A DNA stretch of 64,000 nucleotides from Salvia splendens (taxonomy: Eukaryota > Streptophyta > Magnoliopsida > Lamiales > Lamiaceae), in assembly GCF_004379255.2 (NCBI RefSeq), contig NC_056035.1:16389902-16453901 (forward strand), written 5' to 3'. How positions within the stretch are numbered: position 1 is the stretch's first letter; every line of letters starts with the position of its first letter. Of the stretch, positions 58,529 to 64,000 are shown in pieces. Position numbers and translations under genes: made by a program. The notes beneath the pieces were generated by a model. The model worked only from the letters and a program-made list of their open reading frames with translations, was not told the DNA's origin and ran no database searches.

Positions 58529-60647
58529 GAGTGTCCACTATAGGGGCGGCGGGCCGGCCGCCCCCTTCCCGCCGCCGCCGCGCCTTGCTATAGTGTGGAG
58601 GATGTCCGCCCCGATGCGGACGAAATTTTCGGGGTGGAAGGTCCTCCGACGTTTTTTGTGCGAGGACGCGCCGATGCCTTTTCGCCGACCCTATAGGCGC
58701 GCCGACCTATAGTGCACAGGCGATCGGCGCGCAGGCCGCCCCCTTCCAAATTAAATTTTTTTTTTCCAAAAATTATACCTATAAATACCACTCCTCCACC
58801 CCCCATTTTACACCCTTTTCACACACTCTCCATTCATTCACTATCTACACTTTCACTCTCTAAAAATGCACGGTGGACACGACGACTCACCCAGCTCGGA
58901 CGAATCGAGATATGGCGGCAATCCTTCCCAGCCGTCGGGATATGGCGGCTATCCTTCTCAGCCGTCGGGATATGGCGGCAATACTTCCCAGCCGTCGGGA
59001 TATGGTGGATATCCTTCTCAGCCGTCGGGATATGGCGGCTCTCCGTCCCAGCCGTCGAGTTGGAGTCAATCTCCACCTCCGTGGGGATCGAGTCCAACTC
59101 CTCCTCCATCTCAGCTGTGGAGGTCTTCTCCCACGCCCCAACCTTTTTAGAGGAATCTGAGTCGCTCGGCGTTTGGAGATTACAGACCCAACCTCGACGT
59201 GCTTAACCATCCCCATCCGGAGATCCCTTTCCAATCCAGCCAATCTCCTTTCACCGATGCTGATCAAGACCCCTTGGATACGATGATGGGTCTTCTCAGT
59301 TCCGGCGTACCGGATACACCCGTTCCGACGAGACTCGGCGGGACCGAAGGGGCGGGTGGAAGCAGTGGCGGTGGTGGCGGCGGAAGACGCGGCGGCCGCA
59401 GTGGTGGCTCGGGCAGCGGCGGTGGCAGCGATGCAGCGGCGCCGGAAGTCAGACACAAACGGGGCACGCACTACACAAAAGCGGAGTCCATTGCTGTGGT
59501 GAGGGCGTGGGATACCGTCACATCAGACCCCATAGTGGGCACCGATCAGACCGAGGGGAGCTTTTGGAAGCGCGTCCTGTTGGCATACAACGAGTTCAAA
59601 CCTCAAGACGCCAGACCGTGTGACGGAGAACAGCTCCGCAAAAAGTGGTTTAGGATTCTGCCGGCCAGCAAGCGGTTCGCGGGCATATACCAGAACAACC
59701 TGCTCAATGCTGAGAGTGGCCGGAGCGAAGCCGACGTGAAGGCACTGTCTATGGGCCAATACAACACGGAGGGCTGGCCGAAGTTCACAATGTGGGAGGA
59801 GTATCAAGTTCTTGAGCACTGTCCGAAATTCAAGGCCATCTGTGCGCAAGAGCAGGCTAGAGCTCCTGGGCCGAAGCGTACTAGACACAACATAGCCGGG
59901 GATTACAACAGCGGCAGCGGCTCGCAATCATTCGACCTGAACTACGAGCAAGCGGAAGAGCCCACCTTTACACACCCCTCCGGGACAGCAGGCTTCTATC
60001 CGACGCGCTAGAGAGGCTAGAATTTCTTCACGCCGATCGTCGGCCTCATCTGGATCGCTCACCCCGCAGCCCGCCCCAGCACCGCCGCACAGGGTCCCTG
60101 GTTCCCGCGAGGTCTTAAGGGAGAACCTAGATGTGCAGTTGATGCAACAACTACAGTACGTCTGCAGCAAATACGAGGCCGCAACCGTCCCGTTCATCAA
60201 GGATATATACTTGAAACTCATAAGTCGGATCTAGCGCCGTCTAGGCTTGGCTGATGAGGCTCCTGGGGCAGGGGCGGCCGATGGCAGCGATGGAGACGGA
60301 GAAGAAGAGGAGGATTCCGACTCCGCCACCAATTAGACGGTGGCGACATTTTTTTTTATATTTTGTTTTAAATGTTCGTTGTATAATTTTACCGTTTCCA
60401 ATACAACGAATATTCGGTCTCAATTACCTCATTTTCTAATTATTTAAATTCCGATGATTTTAACTATAATTGATTGAAACTAAAGGACAAAATTAAAATG
60501 AAAATTAGCTATAAAATTTCGGGGCTATTGGAAGTGTCCGCCTATAGTGGGAGAATTTTTTTTTTTTTTGCGCGGACAAAAAAATTGGGGCTGTGGACAA
60601 AAAAGAGGGCGGGGCTATTAGGGACGTCCGCCTTATAGTGGACACAC
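58529..60647. mobile_element. PIF/Harbinger-type element carrying only ORF1
   Basis: TIRs GAGTGTCCACTATAGGGGCG (left) and GTGTGTCCACTATAAGGCGG (reverse complement of right). The flanks TTA (58526-58528) and TTG (60648-60650) fit a 3-bp TTA duplication with one change. Extra copies of GTGTCCGCCTATAGTGG lie at 60533-60550 near the right end. It carries a plus-strand ORF1 pseudogene and no transposase. Confidence 0.72.
58866..60336 (+). pseudogene. Harbinger ORF1 (trihelix/NAM-associated type) with three lesions
   Basis: From ATG 58866 the protein has five copies of a Gly/Ser/Pro repeat (GYGGNPSQPS type, encoded by a 30-bp tandem DNA repeat at about 58910-59060). It reaches a TAG at 59148-59150 and continues in the same frame through a Gly-rich linker into the trihelix-like domain (RGTHYTKAESIAVVRAWDTV, GSFWKRVLLAYNEFKPQDAR, RKKWFRILPASKRFAGIYQN, MGQYNTEGWPKFTMWEEYQV). 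After CPKFKAICAQEQARA and FDLNYEQAEEP, a one-base shift near 59980 moves the frame to REARISSRRSSASSGSL and LRENLDVQLMQQLQYVCSKY. A TAG at 60232-60234 follows, then an acidic tail to 60336. The three lesions suggest a fairly young pseudogene. It is probably the DNA-binding partner of a Harbinger transposase. Confidence 0.78.
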
Positions 60648-60650
60648 TTG

Positions 60651-61424
60651 GTTTAAGTTAGAATCCATAGCCAAAATTTATTTGACAACCTTAATAGTGG
60701 TATACATTACTATTTACAACTCTAAAGTTTATGATAAAAATTAATATTCTGATTGTGGTACATACTATTACTATAAAAAAATTTCAAATACCAAAAAGTC
60801 CCAAATACAATATAGTACGGCTGTGGAATTAGGATTGGAGCCTTCGATTCCGAATTTGATATTTGGAATCGCATATTATCTGGATTTGGAATTGAATTAC
60901 AATTCCAATTCCTCTTAATTCCACAATTTGAATTCCATATCAAAAGTAGAAAATTGAGATTCTAAATAGTTAAAATTGGACACTTTCACACACAACACAC
61001 TCAATCACACACACAACACACTCAATCACACACACAGTTACTCTCACACACACACATATACACAATTACACACACACACACATATACACAATTACACACT
61101 TAAACACACACAGACACAGTTACTCACACACACATACACATATTACACACACATATTACACACTCATGTGAGTGTGTGTGCATAATTTCTATGATTTAAT
61201 TTCCTATCATTTTTATCAAACAAAGGATCGGAATTGAATTATAATTCAATTCAGTTAAATTCAATTCCGTAGAATTTTAATTCTAATTGAATTCTAATTT
61301 CGTGTACCGAAACGAACCTACATTAAATAGAAACCAATTATAAATAAGCATTTAACTAAAAAAACCAAATATAAATAACTAAATACTTATAAATCTAATC
61401 TAATTATTGTCTTAGTTGCACAAA
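60651..61424. other. Intergenic region with CA-rich low-complexity DNA
   Basis: Positions 60983-61172 are an imperfect (CA)n-rich tract with ACACTCAATCACACAC and TACACAATTACACACA variants, giving His/Thr-rich chance ORFs. The AATTGAATT-rich flanks (60830-60920, 61230-61310) resemble each other in inverse orientation and could be MITE ends. No gene is seen. Confidence 0.5.
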
Positions 61425-64000
61425 ATTTGGGATCAACTTTGCAGATCAATGTAAATAATTGAGGAACGATTTGAGTAGCAAGAACAATCGGTTGAAGATT
61501 GGAATGAAATTGTAAAGGAAATTTTATTCACTGGAATGAGAAAAATGAGAGAGAGAAGATGAGCTACAGTGTAAAACTAACTAATGAATTAGCTATTTAA
61601 CAGAAACTAACGGCTAGTTTCAATCCTACGGCTAGGATTAAAACTTGACTAACAAACAGATCTAACGGCTGCTGAAACGAGTTGTCATAACAGCCGAGCT
61701 GCCGAGCTGCCGAGCTGCCGAGCTTGCCGAGCTTGCCGAGCTTGGTGCTTGAGCCATCACAATCTACCAACAAACTCCACCTTGATTGCTCAATCACCAA
61801 CCAAACTCTTCCTTTCCAGTCCCACTAGTTTCAAACATAGCAGAAACTTTTCCTTAGGCAATGGTTTAGTCAACATGTCTGCCGGGTTCTCTGAAGTATG
61901 AACTTTGAAGACTTTCACATTGCCTCTTTCAATCTCCTCCCTGATGAAGTGACACCGCACATCAATGTGCTTTGATCTCTCGTGATAAGCTTGATGCTTG
62001 GCCAGAAATAGGGCACTATTATTGTCACAGCCAACTGCTATCGCCCCTTGCTCAATCCCAAGATCAGACAACATTCCTTTCAACCAGAAACTCTCTTTGA
62101 TTGCAGCAGCAAGTGAGATAAATTCTGCTTCCGTTGTGGAAAGTGCCACCACACTTTGGAGACTTGATTTCCAGCTAATAGCAGACCCAAACATTGTGAA
62201 TATGTATGCCGACTGAGACTTTCTGTTGTCTAAGTTCCCAGCAAAGTCCGAGTCACAATATCCCACAATAGCATCAGCTCCACCTCCATCATTCACTCCA
62301 TATAGAATGCCTACATCCCCAGCACCCCTTAGATACCTCATCAACCATTTGAGAGCAATCCAATGTTCTCTTCCATGATTTGCCATAAACCGGCTGACAA
62401 CACTTGTGGCTTGTGCTATATCTGCTCTGGTGCTGATCATATCATACATAATGCTCCCTACTATATTAGCATAGGGTATCTTCATCATTTCTCTGGACTC
62501 AGCCTCACTGTTGGGCCTCTGATCAGCCTTGAGCTTGAAGTGCATTGCTAGTGGAGTAGCCACTGCCTTCATATTCTCCACCTTGAACCTTCTCAGCAAC
62601 TTTGATATATAATCAGATTGTGTGAGCCACAATTGCCTTTTAGCTCTATCTCTGATAATGTTCATGCCTAAGATTCTCCTTGCTGGCCCGAGGTCTTTCA
62701 TTTCAAACGCAGCATTGAGTTCATCCTTCACTTCTTGCACTGCCTTCCTGCTAGCTCCAGCAACAAGCATGTCATCTACATAAAGTAGAAGATATGTAGG
62801 ATGTATGCCCCCTTTTCTGACATATACACAGGAGTCATAACTTGATCTCTGAAAACCAATCTTGATCATATAATCATCAAAAGTCTTATTCCACTGTCTA
62901 CTAGCCTGCTTCAAACCATATATACTTCTTCTCAGCAAGCATACTTTATTTTCATTCCCTGGTTTGATGAAGCCCTCAGGCTGGGCCATGTAGATTGTTT
63001 CCTCTAGTCCTCCATGTAAGAAGGCCGTTTTCACATCAAGCTGCTCCAATTCCAGATCCAACTTAGCAACCAAAGCCAGCAACATTCGAATGGAAGAATG
63101 CTTTACAACCGGTGAGAAGACCTCATTGAAATCAACTCCATGCTCTTGAGTGAATCCTCTAGCCACTAACCGGGCTTTAAATCTGATCTGATCACCCTCA
63201 GCACCTTCCAGCTTCTTTTTGAATATCCATTTACAGCTGATAACCTTCCTTCCATCAGGTTTCTCAACCAATATCCAAGTGCCATTTTTCAGTAGAGAAT
63301 CAATTTCATCCACCATTGCTTTCATCCACTTTTCCCATTCTTTGCTCTCCATTGCTTCCTTATATGAGGATGGCTCTATATACTCAACATCTTCAGCCAC
63401 ACATAATGCATAAAATAGCATCTCAGAATCATCAAATCTTGATGGCAGCTTGATCTTTCTTCTGACTCAATCCCTAGCCAGCTGGTAGTTTTCCAGATTA
63501 TCTTGAGGCTGTGTTTGTGTCTCATTCTGAGCACTCTGAGGCTCAGTGACTTCTTCACTCTCCCCATGTTTCTCATGCCTCCCATGCTCCACCTCAAAGT
63601 CAGCTTTATCAACAGAATCAGTCACAGAATCAGGCTTCTCAACTATCACTTTGTTCTTATCCAGAAAAGGCATTTCAGTTTCAGAGAATACAACATCTCT
63701 ACTAATCACAATCTTGTGATTCCCTGGCTCTACACACCACAAACGATATCCCTTCACCCCAGGTTGATATCCCAACATCACACACCTAATAGCCCGAGCA
63801 TCCAACTTCCCTTGTTTGAGATGAGCATATGTCTTGCAGCCAAACACTCTCAATGTGGTGTAATCTCCATGGCTGCCATACCATCTAAAATCAGGTGTGT
63901 CTCCCTCTATACTTGATGAGGGACATTTGTTGATAAGTTTCACAGCCGTGGATGCAGCCTCGGCCCAAAACTTCTTCTCAAGTCCAGATGAGAGGAGCAT
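61425..64000 (-). mobile_element. Ty1/copia retrotransposon, 3' part (continues past the window end)
   Basis: Minus-strand element with integrase C terminus, reverse transcriptase and RNase H, then a polypurine tract (CAAGGTGGAG) followed by an LTR beginning TGTTGGTAGATTGTGATGG at about 61773. The LTR runs to about 61425-61440; its exact end was not fixed. It contains a short tandem repeat of CCGAGCTG/CCGAGCTTG at 61692-61745. The 5' half and 5' LTR lie beyond position 64000. Confidence 0.85.
61790..64000 (-). pseudogene. Ty1/copia pol (integrase C-terminus, RT, RNase H) with one in-frame stop
   Basis: From the window edge the frame reads the integrase core end (KKFWAEAASTAVKLINKCPS, RVFGCKTYAHLKQGK, GYRLWCVEPGNHKIVISRDV) and a Glu/Gln-rich linker, reaches TGA at 63467-63469, and continues in the same frame to 61790. 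The downstream part holds RT (WIFKKKLEGAEGDQIRFKAR, VARGFTQEHGVDFNEVFSPV, LLLYVDDMLVAG with the catalytic DD) and RNase H (AIVGYCDSDFAGNLDNRKSQ, ALSTTEAEFISLAAAIKESF, HIDVRCHFIREEI), ending LVGLERKSLVGD. The type is closest to the Tnt1/Tork lineage. The single TGA fits a CGA-to-TGA change and no other lesion is visible, so this copy is young. Confidence 0.9.

Noticed and set aside
59199..60011. Independent gene starting at 59199
   Set aside because: It is in the same frame as the upstream ORF from 58866, separated only by a TAG; treated as one disrupted ORF1.
60976..61185. His/Thr-rich ORF
   Set aside because: It comes from the CA-rich low-complexity tract.

Overview
The window is nuclear DNA from a flowering plant. 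Genes have several GT-AG introns, intergenic DNA is AT-rich, there are (ATT)n and (AT)n microsatellites, and transposons are dense (Stowaway, PIF/Harbinger, hAT, Mutator-like, Ty1/copia). Protein matches point to a core eudicot. An asterid of the Lamiales is my guess from the style of the transposons, and it is weakly supported.

Four genes look intact: a type II membrane GT14 glycosyltransferase (183-1476, minus), a bZIP-like regulator of the At4g06598 type (13057-15779, plus, 4 coding exons), the ESCRT-III protein VPS60/CHMP5 (16380-19353, minus, 7 exons), and an FAD/NAD(P)-binding oxidoreductase of the AIFM2/FSP1-like family (37623-40320, minus, 4 exons). They have no obvious functional link. 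The bZIP and VPS60 genes converge tail to tail about 0.6 kb apart.

The rest is largely a transposon graveyard that can be read in layers. (a) 3056-4625 is a PIF/Harbinger element with only ORF1. (b) 5513-9200 is a four-level nest: a TIR element carrying a captured UDP-glycosyltransferase fragment was split by a hAT element (perfect 8-bp TSD), which holds one Stowaway MITE plus a second Stowaway split by a Harbinger element with a decayed DDE transposase. A deletion derivative of that Harbinger lies next door (9215-10068). (c) 20712-36887 appears to be one Harbinger-type element inflated to 16 kb by nested insertions: a Mutator-like element with a FAR1 fragment (23194-30047), a small (AT)n-flanked MITE, and a 6.4-kb foldback element (30426-36846). 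The foldback has about 270-bp terminal inverted repeats, oppositely oriented 44-bp minisatellites in its two arms, a perfect 90-bp central inverted repeat and captured pieces of host genes (class III small heat-shock protein, ANKRD13-type ankyrin protein, and an intact OEP7-like ORF). (d) 41-48 kb holds Stowaway MITEs, a hAT element whose 3' end is amplified five-fold with its flank, and a probable solo LTR. (e) 48885-58414 is a 9.5-kb Mutator-like element whose transposase is broken by a hAT MITE and which also holds a BED/hATC hAT transposase remnant carrying a SINE. (f) 58529-60647 is another Harbinger ORF1 element, and (g) the 3' part of a Ty1/copia element on the minus strand runs off the right edge.

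The most unusual object is the foldback element with host gene cargo at 30.4-36.8 kb. All calls come from reading the sequence by eye; no database search was run.
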